A DNA stretch of 64,000 bases from Virgibacillus phasianinus (GTDB lineage: Bacteria > Bacillota > Bacilli > Bacillales > Amphibacillaceae). Shown piece by piece: positions 55,257-63,514 of the stretch. Every line of letters begins with the position of its first letter. Position 1 is the stretch's first letter. The stretch covers positions 2,108,001 through 2,172,000 of the forward strand of contig NZ_CP022315.1 in NCBI RefSeq assembly GCF_002216775.1, in the 5' to 3' direction. Both the position numbers and the translations under genes were made by a program. Below the pieces are notes generated by a model, which saw only the letters and a program-made list of their open reading frames with translations, was not told the DNA's origin and ran no database searches.

Positions 55257-56204
55257 ATGACAGAACAAAGAAGGTCAGACAGACGCAGGAAAAAACCAAG
55301 AAAACGTCTTTGGCTAAGGATTAGTTTATTTGTAATTTTAATCCTTGTGTTAGGCGTCGGTGCTTTTGCGTTTTCAGTATATAGCAATGCGAAACAAACC
55401 GTAAATGAAAAAATTCACGAGGAAATCTCATCGATTGATTCAAAAGTGGCGAAAGAAAAAATAAGTGAACAAAAGCCACTTAATATATTGTTGCTTGGTG
55501 TCGATAAACGACCAGGTGATGGTGGACGCTCAGATGCTATTATGGTACTTTCATTAGACCCAAAAAATAATAAAATGAATTTAATTAGCATTCCGAGAGA
55601 CACCCGGACCCTTATTGTTGGTAAGGGGTATAAGGATAAAATTAATCATGCCTATGCATATGGCGGTGTTGATATGTCGGTAGCCACTGTTGAAAATCTA
55701 CTAAATATAGAGCTGGATTATTATGTAGAAATGAACATGCAGGGACTTACTGAAATGGTAGATGCCGTTGGTGGCATCACGGTAGACAATCCGCTTGACT
55801 GGTATGATGAAGGTTACTATAAAGAAGGCTATCATTATAAAAAAGGTGAAATTCATTTGAATGGACCGCAAGCAATGGGATACGTGCGCATGCGCCACCT
55901 CGATCCAAACGGTGACTTTGGTCGGACGAAACGTCAGCGCCAGGTTATTCAAGCCATTATTGATAAAGGTGCAAGCATTGCATCCGTTGGTAAAATAGAC
56001 GATATGATTGATGTTTTAGGCGACAACATGAAAACCAACATGGACTTCGAGGACATGAAGAATCTATTATTCAATTATAAAGATGTTAGGAAAAATGTTA
56101 ATAGTTATATGATGACAGGTAACGGTACTAAGATAAGTGGTGTATACTATTTACTTGTACCCGATGAAGAAGTTGCTAAAGTTCATGATATGCTAACAAA
56201 GTAG
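55257..56204 (+). CDS. LytR-CpsA-Psr (LCP) family cell-wall glycopolymer ligase
   Basis: About 315 residues: a basic cytoplasmic start (RRSDRRRKKPRKR), one membrane helix (about 22-42), then the extracellular LCP domain with LNILLLGVDKRPGDGGRSDAIMVLSLDP (the catalytic Asp/Arg), LISIPRDTRT, INHAYAYGG and GYVRMRHLDPNGDFGRTKRQRQVI. It attaches teichoic-type polymers to peptidoglycan. It stands alone between terminators. The ATG at 55257 is preferred; the upstream in-frame TTG at 55236 lacks a ribosome binding site. Confidence 0.9.
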   Translation: MTEQRRSDRRRKKPRKRLWLRISLFVILILVLGVGAFAFSVYSNAKQTVNEKIHEEISSIDSKVAKEKISEQKPLNILLLGVDKRPGDGGRSDAIMVLSLDPKNNKMNLISIPRDTRTLIVGKGYKDKINHAYAYGGVDMSVATVENLLNIELDYYVEMNMQGLTEMVDAVGGITVDNPLDWYDEGYYKEGYHYKKGEIHLNGPQAMGYVRMRHLDPNGDFGRTKRQRQVIQAIIDKGASIASVGKIDDMIDVLGDNMKTNMDFEDMKNLLFNYKDVRKNVNSYMMTGNGTKISGVYYLLVPDEEVAKVHDMLTK

Positions 56205-56212
56205 AATGATGG

Positions 56213-56253
56213 AGACCTGCACGAACCTTTAAAGGGGAGTGCAGGTCTTTTTT
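56213..56253 (+). terminator. Terminator after the LCP gene
   Basis: AGACCTGCAC / GTGCAGGTCT, 10-bp perfect stem, then T6. Confidence 0.9.
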
Positions 56254-56323
56254 AATGATGTTGTGGAAAAATAAAGATTAGCGGATGGAACTCGGGCGAA
56301 ATAGGTGGGACCTGGGAGAGGGC

Positions 56324-56410
56324 AAGTCCAAGTAGGGAGAGAAATAGCTGTCTCCCGACTTGACTTCAACATCACCACTTTACGCAGCAACACAGAACCA
56401 TCCGTGTTGC
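56324..56410. other. Two adjacent inverted repeats downstream of maeN
   Basis: An imperfect 43-bp hairpin (56324-56366, arms around AAGTCC..GGGAGA and TCTCCC..GACTT) and a 24-bp hairpin GCAACAC / GTGTTGC (56387-56410). Neither has a good T-tract, but together they may end the maeN transcript. Confidence 0.4.
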
Positions 56411-56418
56411 TCGTATTA

Positions 56419-57747
56419 TCAGGTGAAAAGTGGGATTAGCAGCCCGGCTAATAGTAGAATCAATGCTCCACCTAATCGGGATGAAATTTGTGCAAAAGGC
56501 ATTAGTTCCATTCTTTTTGAAGCAGAGAGGACTGCGACGTCACCTGTTCCGCCCATGTTTGCCATACACAATCCAGCAGTAATTGCTGCTTCAACAGGGT
56601 AGAAACCGACAAGTTTTCCTAGTAAGCCTGCTCCGATGATAGCCCCAAGTACGACACCGAATACCGTTAGTATATATTGGAAGGTTAATGCTTCAATGAC
56701 AGTGTTCAAATCGGTATAGGCTATTCCAATTCCAAACAGCAAAGCAAGTGTCCAATTGCTGGCAACAAATTTGTACCATTGGCTTGCTCCTTCAATCACA
56801 TTCTTAGGAATCACATCAACAATTTTAGCAATAGCTACGACAATAATCATCAGTGCATAAGGATGAATAGGGATGAAGTCCCCCAGAATAGTCCCAATCG
56901 CAAAAAATGAAACTGCGGCCAGTAATCCAATTCCCATTTTTTTGATGTCGTACGCAGTTTTTTCTTCTTGGAATTGGAAGCCTCGAATTAATTGACCGTT
57001 ACCAGTTAGCGAAGGAACCTTTTCCCCAAGTAAATTGAGCATACTGGCAAGGACAATTGCGAACACATTACCTAAGGCAAGGGCAGGTACTAGCATAGAG
57101 ATATAATAGCCGGGGTCATTTCCCATCATTTCCGAATATATTTGACTCATCGGAACAGCACCAGCTCCCATGCCGCCCCCCATAATTGGCATTGCAATAA
57201 CAAGAACCGCTTCCTTCAAAGAAAACCCTGCTAAAGTACCCAATAATCCAGAAATTAGGACTGCACAGATTACGCCTCCAATGATTGGCAAAAAGTAACG
57301 CAATCCAACTTTCATTAGGATTTCTTTATTCATTCCAAGAATACTTCCTGTAATTAATGCGGCGATATAAAAGTTCAAGAAACCACCGTCTTTCATGAAC
57401 GTCGTCATAGAGATCACGGAAGCATCTGGCAGCCACCCCTCATATACCATGAACGCCGCCCCGAAGATTGCGATAATAGCTCCACCGCCTAAAAATGTCT
57501 TGACGATTGGTGTATGATCTCCAATCCATCCCAGAAGTTCTCCAAGTACAATCATTACCAGCAAGCTGCCAATCATTCCACCCGGTAAGTTCCCTGAATA
57601 TAAACTTATTAAAGTAATAGCTGTAAAAATACCGAACCACAGAACGGGAATTTCAAAAATCGTAAACTTCTTCTTGCTGTTATTCAATTCTGTTATTCTT
57701 TCGTCCGGCTGGTTGTCATAATTCAGCTCTTGAGCTGTTTGTCCCAT
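56419..57747 (-). CDS. maeN: 2-hydroxycarboxylate (malate/citrate) symporter, MaeN/CimH type
   Basis: 442 residues of the 2HCT family with about eleven hydrophobic helices and the two re-entrant GGxG loops: IMGGGMGAGAVPMSQIY in the first half and LCMANMGGTGDVAVLSASKRM in the second. It imports malate, or citrate plus malate, with Na+ or H+. The neighbouring MalK/MalR-like pair is what controls maeN in B. subtilis, so malate is the most likely substrate. AAAGGAGTGG precedes the ATG. A cre site and a palindrome lie upstream. Confidence 0.9.
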   Translation of the reverse strand: MGQTAQELNYDNQPDERITELNNSKKKFTIFEIPVLWFGIFTAITLISLYSGNLPGGMIGSLLVMIVLGELLGWIGDHTPIVKTFLGGGAIIAIFGAAFMVYEGWLPDASVISMTTFMKDGGFLNFYIAALITGSILGMNKEILMKVGLRYFLPIIGGVICAVLISGLLGTLAGFSLKEAVLVIAMPIMGGGMGAGAVPMSQIYSEMMGNDPGYYISMLVPALALGNVFAIVLASMLNLLGEKVPSLTGNGQLIRGFQFQEEKTAYDIKKMGIGLLAAVSFFAIGTILGDFIPIHPYALMIIVVAIAKIVDVIPKNVIEGASQWYKFVASNWTLALLFGIGIAYTDLNTVIEALTFQYILTVFGVVLGAIIGAGLLGKLVGFYPVEAAITAGLCMANMGGTGDVAVLSASKRMELMPFAQISSRLGGALILLLAGLLIPLFT

Positions 57748-57789
57748 ATGTTGACCACTCCTTTTCTTTTATTGGCAAAAAACCCTATA

Positions 57790-57803
57790 GGAAAACGCTT
57801 TCA
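57790..57803 (-). promoter_or_regulatory. Cre site (CcpA) upstream of maeN
   Basis: On the minus strand, TGAAAGCGTTTTCC matches the cre consensus except the last base, 43 bp before the maeN start. Confidence 0.7.
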
Positions 57804-57839
57804 ACCTAATAAATTCATCGTACTATTGTTAACAGAAAG

Positions 57840-57854
57840 TTCACATATTGTGAA
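57840..57854. promoter_or_regulatory. Palindrome, candidate MalR operator for maeN
   Basis: TTCACATATTGTGAA: 6-bp perfect arms (TTCACA/TGTGAA) around TAT, about 93 bp upstream of maeN, where a CitB-type response regulator would bind. Confidence 0.5.
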
Positions 57855-57873
57855 ACTAATTAAACTTTTGTAA

Positions 57874-57902
57874 TTAAAAAAAGCAGCTAAAACAGCTGCT
57901 TT
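57874..57902 (-). terminator. Terminator of the malK-malR operon
   Basis: On the minus strand, AAGCAGCT / AGCTGCTT stem with short loop followed by T7. It overlaps the malR stop. Confidence 0.85.
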
Positions 57903-58617
57903 AAAGATAATAATCGATTTGGTTGCGCTTTGATTTATTTAATTTGTATTGATAAATGGGCCTCCCGACACCATATATCAGTGTTTCTTCCAAAAACTCA
58001 ATCCCACTCAAAAACTTTAAATACTTCCTTACTGAAACCCTGGATATCTCTGTTAATTCTGCGATATTTTCAGTTGAAAAGGGCTCAGATTTTTTTGAAA
58101 GAATAACTTGGGTAATGTTTTCTAATGTGTTTTTTGTCAGTCCTTTCGGTAAATCCTGTATCACCGGTTTATTTTCTTTTGATTGACCAGATTTACGAAG
58201 CAGCTGATCAACCGCATACTGACTAACATTTCCCTTGTCAATATAGGCATAATGGCTGTTTTTGTAATGGATAAGCGCATCTTCAAATCGCTCAAATTCA
58301 AATGGCTTTATCAAATAATCAACGGCCCCAAGTCTTAATGACTGCTGAATTTGATTGATGTCAGATGCTGCGGTGATCAAGATAACATCAACATCTTGGT
58401 TTTGATCACGAATATCCCGTAAAAAATCAATTCCATTTGAACCGGGCATGTACACATCAAGCAGCATGAGATCGATTTTCACCTGGTTCATATGCTTAAG
58501 CGCGTCTTTGGTATTGCAAGCAACGCCACTAAGTGTGAATCCGGGAATACGCTCCATATATTGTTTATTCAACTGAGCTACCATTGGATCATCTTCCACT
58601 ATCAGAACATTAATCAT
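57901..58617 (-). CDS. malR: CitB-type response regulator (MalR-like)
   Basis: 238 residues: receiver domain with VEDDPMVAQ, phospho-acceptor Asp in LMLLDVYMPGSNG, and YLIKPFEFERF. The C-terminal HTH region is of the CitT/DctR type (FSTENIAELTEISRVSVRKYLKFL). It should activate the malate symporter gene when phosphorylated. ATG 58617 has GGAGGTGA upstream; the GTG at 58626 lies in that site. It overlaps the kinase gene by 8 bp. Confidence 0.9.
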   Translation of the reverse strand: MINVLIVEDDPMVAQLNKQYMERIPGFTLSGVACNTKDALKHMNQVKIDLMLLDVYMPGSNGIDFLRDIRDQNQDVDVILITAASDINQIQQSLRLGAVDYLIKPFEFERFEDALIHYKNSHYAYIDKGNVSQYAVDQLLRKSGQSKENKPVIQDLPKGLTKNTLENITQVILSKKSEPFSTENIAELTEISRVSVRKYLKFLSGIEFLEETLIYGVGRPIYQYKLNKSKRNQIDYYL

Positions 58618-60217
58618 TACGTTCACCTCCAGGTTGATAAGGGATAATTAATGTAAATAACGTACCCTCATGATTGGAAGAAAAGTCAACAGATCCGGCC
58701 AGTTTCTCAACACTCCGCTGAGTCAGGTAGAGGCCAAACCCACGATGGTTTCCAGCCTTAGTAGACATCCCCTTTGCAAAAATTTCTTCCTGAATATTAT
58801 CTGGTATGCCAGCACCCGTGTCACTGACGGTTATGCTAAGCAGTTCATCCACATAAGCAAGATTAACTTTAATTCGTTTCTGTTCACTATTTGAAACACT
58901 TTCAATGGCGTTATCAATAATATTGCCAAGTATCGTAATCAGTTCATGTGTGACCTCGGATTTATCGGGCTGTGGAATCTCGGTTTCGCAGTTGATAGTT
59001 AAACTAACATGTGATTCCCTTGCAGCACTCATTTTACCAATAATAAATCCAGCGAAGGCAGGATCCTTGATATGCCTGGTTACATTGCCGACTTCATGTG
59101 CTTGATGATTAACCAGTCTGCTTATGAACTGGTTAACCTCTTCATAATTCTCCATTTTTATCAAGCCAAGTAACACGTGCAGCTGGTTCATGAACTCATG
59201 TGACTGGGCACGTAAAGTGTCAGCATACAGTTGAACACCAGTCAGCTGTTCTGCCAATTGATTGACTTCCGTTTTGTCCCGGAAAGTGGCAATTGCACCG
59301 ACAACCTGATCGTTAACAACTAACGGGACGCGGTTGGTGATAATGGAAACGCCATTGATTGTTTGTTCCTCATCTAAATCAGTATCGCCCCTATTCAGTA
59401 CATGACCGAGCATTGTTCCTGGCAAAAAATCGTTAATCTTCATCCCAATTGGGTCTCTAACCATCAATCCTGCTTTTCTAAAAACTTGGCGGGCAGATTT
59501 GTTCACAAGGACAATGGTGGCATTTCTGTCAATCGCAATAATTCCCTCACGAACCGAGTGCAGCATTTGATTTCTTTCCTCATGGATACGTGCAATAGCA
59601 TGTGGTTCGAGGCCAAAAAGGCTTTTTTTAATGTATTTCGCCAGGAGGAAAGCACCAATGATACCTACCAACAGGCCGAAAATAGAACCAATAATAACTC
59701 TTTTATGGCTTTGTTGAATGGATTGCTGGACGGCATCTAATGAAATTCCTACAGAAACAGCACCAATCTGATTTTGGTTATCGTCATAAATAGGCGTAAA
59801 AGCTCTTAATGACTCCCCTAACGTGCCAGTTGAAGAAGATATGTATTCCTCCCCCTGAAGCGCTCGTACTTCATCACCACCAACAAAGTGGTTACCAATT
59901 CGCTCAGGGTTGGGATGTGATTGACGGATTCCGCTCATATCCATCACCACAACAAATAAGACGTCTGTTTCTTCCTGTATGGTTGAAGTATAATCCTGGA
60001 TATTATTATGCTCATCTTTATCCAGCAAACCATTCTTAACGATTTGAGATTCCGCAACCGTTCGGGAGACAATGAATGCCTTCTCTTCTAAATAATCGCG
60101 GATATTTTCACTAGTCGAATCTGTGAAAAGCAGGTCAGTAATAATTAAAGAAATTAAAACAACTAGACAGACGAATATTATGATAATTGTACTTAACTTT
60201 AAACGCGGTTTTATCAA
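58610..60217 (-). CDS. malK: CitA/DcuS-type sensor histidine kinase (MalK-like)
   Basis: 535 residues: membrane helix (about 10-30), extracellular sCache-type domain (about 40-170, with IRQSHPNPERIGNHFVGGDE), second helix (about 175-197), PAS domain (about 215-320), a SPOB-like dimerisation helix with the phospho-His in LRAQSHEFMNQLHVLLGLI, and HATPase_c (GNIIDNAIESV, GFGLYLTQRSVEKL). It senses extracellular dicarboxylate, here probably malate. It starts with TTG at 60217, seven bases after GAGGTGA. Confidence 0.92.
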   Translation of the reverse strand: MIKPRLKLSTIIIIFVCLVVLISLIITDLLFTDSTSENIRDYLEEKAFIVSRTVAESQIVKNGLLDKDEHNNIQDYTSTIQEETDVLFVVVMDMSGIRQSHPNPERIGNHFVGGDEVRALQGEEYISSSTGTLGESLRAFTPIYDDNQNQIGAVSVGISLDAVQQSIQQSHKRVIIGSIFGLLVGIIGAFLLAKYIKKSLFGLEPHAIARIHEERNQMLHSVREGIIAIDRNATIVLVNKSARQVFRKAGLMVRDPIGMKINDFLPGTMLGHVLNRGDTDLDEEQTINGVSIITNRVPLVVNDQVVGAIATFRDKTEVNQLAEQLTGVQLYADTLRAQSHEFMNQLHVLLGLIKMENYEEVNQFISRLVNHQAHEVGNVTRHIKDPAFAGFIIGKMSAARESHVSLTINCETEIPQPDKSEVTHELITILGNIIDNAIESVSNSEQKRIKVNLAYVDELLSITVSDTGAGIPDNIQEEIFAKGMSTKAGNHRGFGLYLTQRSVEKLAGSVDFSSNHEGTLFTLIIPYQPGGERND

Positions 60218-60505
60218 AAAGTGTCACCTCTATCCAGGGGCTATTTTAAAGGAATATTACGACTTTTGCCAGAATCCCACTGTACTATAGTTATAAATAT
60301 CTAGGAATAAAGAAATTGTTTCTATGAAATGGAATTGCGAATGATAGTGGTAAACAGTCATATAAGACTATTTAATAAACGGCCAGTAACCATTATTATA
60401 AGTGATAACAATAAGGTTCGTTCGAAATAGCAAAACGGATATGATATCCAAGGAAGTTCACCGATACGATCTCCATCGGTTTATAAAATCTGAGGAGGAA
60501 GATGT

Positions 60506-60670
60506 ATGAAAAAACTATATTATCGTATGATCTACTATTGGCATATTCTAAAAGCCAGAGAATTATCTACAGTAATATCCGATTGCCTCGACGAAGAAAT
60601 GAAACATAAACTGGAGAAAAAAATTGGCTATCATGAGGAAAATGCAAATAATTATATGTTGAAATGCTGA
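60506..60670 (+). CDS. Small conserved-looking protein, function unknown
   Basis: 54 residues starting MKKLYYRMIYYWHILKAREL and ending YHEENANNYMLKC. A perfect GAGGAGG lies upstream of the ATG and a hairpin terminator directly follows the stop, so it is probably expressed alone. Aromatic and basic N-terminal half, charged helical C-terminal half, no clear membrane helix. I recall similar short proteins in other Bacillaceae but know no function. Confidence 0.7.
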   Translation: MKKLYYRMIYYWHILKARELSTVISDCLDEEMKHKLEKKIGYHEENANNYMLKC

Positions 60671-60694
60671 AGCGCCTTGGTGGTGCTTTTTTTC
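60670..60694 (+). terminator. Terminator after the small gene
   Basis: AGCGCC / GGTGCT (one G-U pair) with loop TTGGT, then T7. Confidence 0.7.
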
Positions 60695-60789
60695 TATAAG
60701 GTATTAATTGACAGGTGTAATTATTTTTTTCCATCAAAGGATAAAAAGGAGCAGAAACTTTCTGTTCCAAATCCCACGAGGAGTGATCA

Positions 60790-60990
60790 ATGATGGCAGA
60801 GAACAAAAATGATTTGTTAGTGCCAGGTGCAAGAAATTCAGTTGACAATATGAAAGAAGAAATTGCAAATGAACTTGGTGTTGAGCCCGGGGCTGACACT
60901 ACTGCACGCGAAAATGGATCAGTGGGTGGCGAAATGGTCAAACGAATGATCAGGATTGCCGAAGACAGTATGCGAAATGGGAATCAATAA
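60790..60990 (+). CDS. Alpha/beta-type small acid-soluble spore protein
   Basis: 66 residues with the SASP alpha/beta features: PGARNSVDNMKEEIANELGV, followed by the second conserved block TARENGSVGGEMVKRMIRIAEDSM. These proteins coat spore DNA and protect it from UV; the GPR protease site lies around the KEEIANELG segment. GAGGAGTGA precedes the tandem ATGs. Presence of this gene shows the organism descends from spore formers. A 5'-leader hairpin (about 60749-60769) and a terminator flank it. Confidence 0.93.
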   Translation: MMAENKNDLLVPGARNSVDNMKEEIANELGVEPGADTTARENGSVGGEMVKRMIRIAEDSMRNGNQ

Positions 60991-61014
60991 ATTTCCTTAC
61001 TATCTTCCAGAATC

Positions 61015-61045
61015 AAGGAATCGGACTAAGTTCCGGTTCCTTTTC
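61015..61045 (+). terminator. Terminator after the SASP gene
   Basis: AAGGAATCGGA / TCCGGTTCCTT stem with 6-nt loop, then TTTTC. Confidence 0.8.
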
Positions 61046-61120
61046 TGGTTATTTTGTTGATTTTCTTTATTGGCTTTAAAAGGCTAGGAGATCAAGCTAT
61101 TAAAAGATTCAAAAAACCAA

Positions 61121-61149
61121 TTGACTAACATTTCTTACTACTCTATACT
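61121..61149 (+). promoter_or_regulatory. Sigma-A promoter of the second asparaginase module
   Basis: TTGACT (61121-61126), 17-bp spacer, TATACT (61144-61149). The long leader of about 115 bp to the ROK gene contains an inverted repeat. Confidence 0.7.
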
Positions 61150-61193
61150 ATTAATAACCCCATAGAAGAAATTAATGTAAAAAAACAGGTTAT

Positions 61194-61222
61194 CTAGCTA
61201 TTATTTACAGTTTATTCGCTAG
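61194..61222. promoter_or_regulatory. Inverted repeat in the ROK leader, candidate operator
   Basis: CTAGC (61194-61198) and GCTAG (61218-61222) bracket an imperfectly symmetric AT-rich centre of ROK-operator size. Confidence 0.4.
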
Positions 61223-61273
61223 TATTACAGGTATTCGGCATTAATTAATAACATGATGTAAATAGGTGATGAA

Positions 61274-62443
61274 ATGAAAATAAAAAATCAGGAGTTTTTA
61301 AAAAAGGAAAATCAAAGCTTGGTATTGGAAATTATTTTAAATCAAAGCCCAATATCTAGAGCTGAGATTGCGAAACAAACAACGATGAGCCCAACATCTG
61401 CGTCTCGTATTGTTGCTTCTTTATTGGAAGTTGAACTAATCCGTGAAGTTAACTTGGTCAATGACGGGGTGGGCAGAAAAGCGACGTATTTTGTTCCAAA
61501 TGAAAACTCGATAATATCAATTGGGGTCGAAATTGATCAAAACAACATACGAATTGGTTTTATGAATTTCGTTGGAACCCTAATTGCTTTAGAACATTTT
61601 ATGTATAAACCAATCGACCCACAAGAAACCGTTGAATTCATAGGAAGTAAGATTGAGATTATGTTTGATAATGAAAAAATTCACCATAAACAAATTGCCG
61701 GAATTTGTGTTGGGCTTCCCGGTCTTATTAAAAATGACCAAGGGATAATTAAACTATCTGCGCAATTTGATTGGAAGCAGGTACCATTAAAAGCAATGCT
61801 GGAAGAGAAGGTGGGCTTCCAAGTAATTGTGGACAATGAACTAAAGCTGAAAGCATTGGCTGAATATATGACGGATTTAAATACGGAAAAAGAAAGTATG
61901 GCAATGATTGGTTTTGGAAGCGGGGTAGGTTCTGCGTTGATTTCAAAGGGGGAGATATACCGTGGAGAGGGAAACTTTTCTGGCGAAATAGGACATACCA
62001 TAGTCGATCCGTATGGAATTTATTGTCCTTGTGGCAACTTTGGATGTTTACAAACGTATATTGCCGAAAAATTTCTGCTCGATGAGGCTTCCAAAACTAA
62101 ATCAATTGATAGTGTCCAAGAGTTACTTAAGGAATCTGAAAAGGGAGAAAAGTGGGCGAGAAACATTTTGGATAAAGCTGTTACTTACGCAGCAATTACA
62201 ATTAACAATGTTGTTTGTGTTTACAACCCGGATACTGTTGTTTTATCCGGCAGTTTGATTGAAAACTATCCGGAAATAAAAGAACGAATCCTTGAAAAGT
62301 GTAAAAATCAAATTTGGACCCCGGTTAATAATACCTTTAAATTACATACTACAAAAACTGGTGCTGATGGGGTTGTTATTGGAGCTGCAATAAGTGTGCA
62401 ACGATATTTCATGAAAAATATTCATTTTAAAAGGGAGGTATAA
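61274..62443 (+). CDS. ROK-family transcriptional regulator of the second asparaginase module
   Basis: 389 residues: winged HTH (ISRAEIAKQTTMSPTSASRIVASLLEVELI) and ROK domain. The zinc motif is intact (GEIGHTIVDPYGIYCPCGNFGCLQTY), but the ATP-site signature is lost: where ROK kinases have DxGGT it reads GVEIDQNNIRIGF, so ligand binding without kinase activity is likely. This is the reverse of the regulator at 42026, which keeps DIGGT but lacks the cysteines. It starts the asparaginase-OppA module, 4 bp before the asparaginase ATG region, and probably represses it. GGTGATGA is the ribosome binding site. Confidence 0.87.
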   Translation: MKIKNQEFLKKENQSLVLEIILNQSPISRAEIAKQTTMSPTSASRIVASLLEVELIREVNLVNDGVGRKATYFVPNENSIISIGVEIDQNNIRIGFMNFVGTLIALEHFMYKPIDPQETVEFIGSKIEIMFDNEKIHHKQIAGICVGLPGLIKNDQGIIKLSAQFDWKQVPLKAMLEEKVGFQVIVDNELKLKALAEYMTDLNTEKESMAMIGFGSGVGSALISKGEIYRGEGNFSGEIGHTIVDPYGIYCPCGNFGCLQTYIAEKFLLDEASKTKSIDSVQELLKESEKGEKWARNILDKAVTYAAITINNVVCVYNPDTVVLSGSLIENYPEIKERILEKCKNQIWTPVNNTFKLHTTKTGADGVVIGAAISVQRYFMKNIHFKREV

Positions 62444-62447
62444 TTTC

Positions 62448-63440
62448 ATGACATTTCCTGTCATTGCAAAAGAATTTAGAGGTGGAGAATTGGAAAATAC
62501 TCACCAAGGTATTATTTGTGTTCTGAATGAAAAAAAAGAGATTGTGTATGAGAAAGGTAACGCCGAACATAGTACATTTTACCGCTCGGCAATGAAACCA
62601 ATTCAAGCAATACCGATATTTACAACAAATGTAATTGAAAAATATAATCTCAGTAATAGGGAAGCCGCCTTGTTTACTGCATCACAGCGTGGAGAGGAGT
62701 ACCACCAGGATGCATTAGAAAGTCTGATGAAAAAACTCCAATTATCCGAGGAAATGCTGGTTTGTAATAAAAGCTATCCGCTTAATGAGGAACCAAAGCA
62801 AACTTATATTTGGGAGCATAAACCTCCGCGCAGACTTCTGCACAACTGTTCAGGCAAACACTTAGGATTCCTAGCATATTCAAGGGAACGGGGATATGGA
62901 ATTGATAGATATACAGAGTTGAATCATCCTCTACAGCAAGAAGTTTTACATCTTGTTGCTGACCTATCCGAAACACCTTTTGATCAGATAAATACCGCTG
63001 TTGATGGATGTGGTGTGCCAGTTCATGGAGTTCCATTAAAAAATATGGCTATCTCCTTTTTGAAATTTGTAGTTCCTGAATTAAATAAAGATTTGAAAAC
63101 AGCCGATGCAGTAAAAAAGATAGGTAATGTAATGAATCAGCATCCAGAAATAGTTGCATCCCATAACTTCATCTGTACCGCATTATTAGAAGACAATAAC
63201 ATCATTGCAAAGGGAGGAGCACAGGGAGTTTATTGTTTAGCTTTAAAAAAAGAGAAAATTAGTATTGCCTTAAAGGTTTTAAGTGGTTCTGAACTTGTTT
63301 GGCCAGTAATAGTTGCGGAACTATTAAAGGATCTTAATTACAGCAACACGGATACGATAGATCGGTTATTGGAAATAAGATCAAATTCCATACGAAATGA
63401 TAATGGAAAAATCGTTGGAGAAACAAAAGTTTTTTTATAA
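62448..63440 (+). CDS. Zinc-type asparaginase (Asparaginase_II family), second copy
   Basis: 330 residues, paralogous to 35425-36444. Catalytic and zinc positions remain: YRSAMKPIQAIP, TASQRGEEYHQDA, HNCSGKHLGF, DGCGVPVHG, and FICTALLEDNNIIAKGGAQGVYCL. The second copy diverges elsewhere, so the two enzymes may differ in substrate or affinity. AAAGGGAGGT precedes the ATG. It follows the ROK regulator at 4 bp and is followed by a second OppA-type lipoprotein, repeating the earlier gene pairing. Confidence 0.9.
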   Translation: MTFPVIAKEFRGGELENTHQGIICVLNEKKEIVYEKGNAEHSTFYRSAMKPIQAIPIFTTNVIEKYNLSNREAALFTASQRGEEYHQDALESLMKKLQLSEEMLVCNKSYPLNEEPKQTYIWEHKPPRRLLHNCSGKHLGFLAYSRERGYGIDRYTELNHPLQQEVLHLVADLSETPFDQINTAVDGCGVPVHGVPLKNMAISFLKFVVPELNKDLKTADAVKKIGNVMNQHPEIVASHNFICTALLEDNNIIAKGGAQGVYCLALKKEKISIALKVLSGSELVWPVIVAELLKDLNYSNTDTIDRLLEIRSNSIRNDNGKIVGETKVFL

Positions 63441-63514
63441 TTTAAGCTAGAATTTTCAAAAAGGCAACGAAGAATATGCAGCATGTCATCATTAATTTAA
63501 TGGGAGGTTCGTGT

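Noticed and set aside
56360-56602. 80-codon plus-strand open frame after the LCP gene
   Set aside because: Mostly antisense to maeN; no ribosome binding site or family resemblance.
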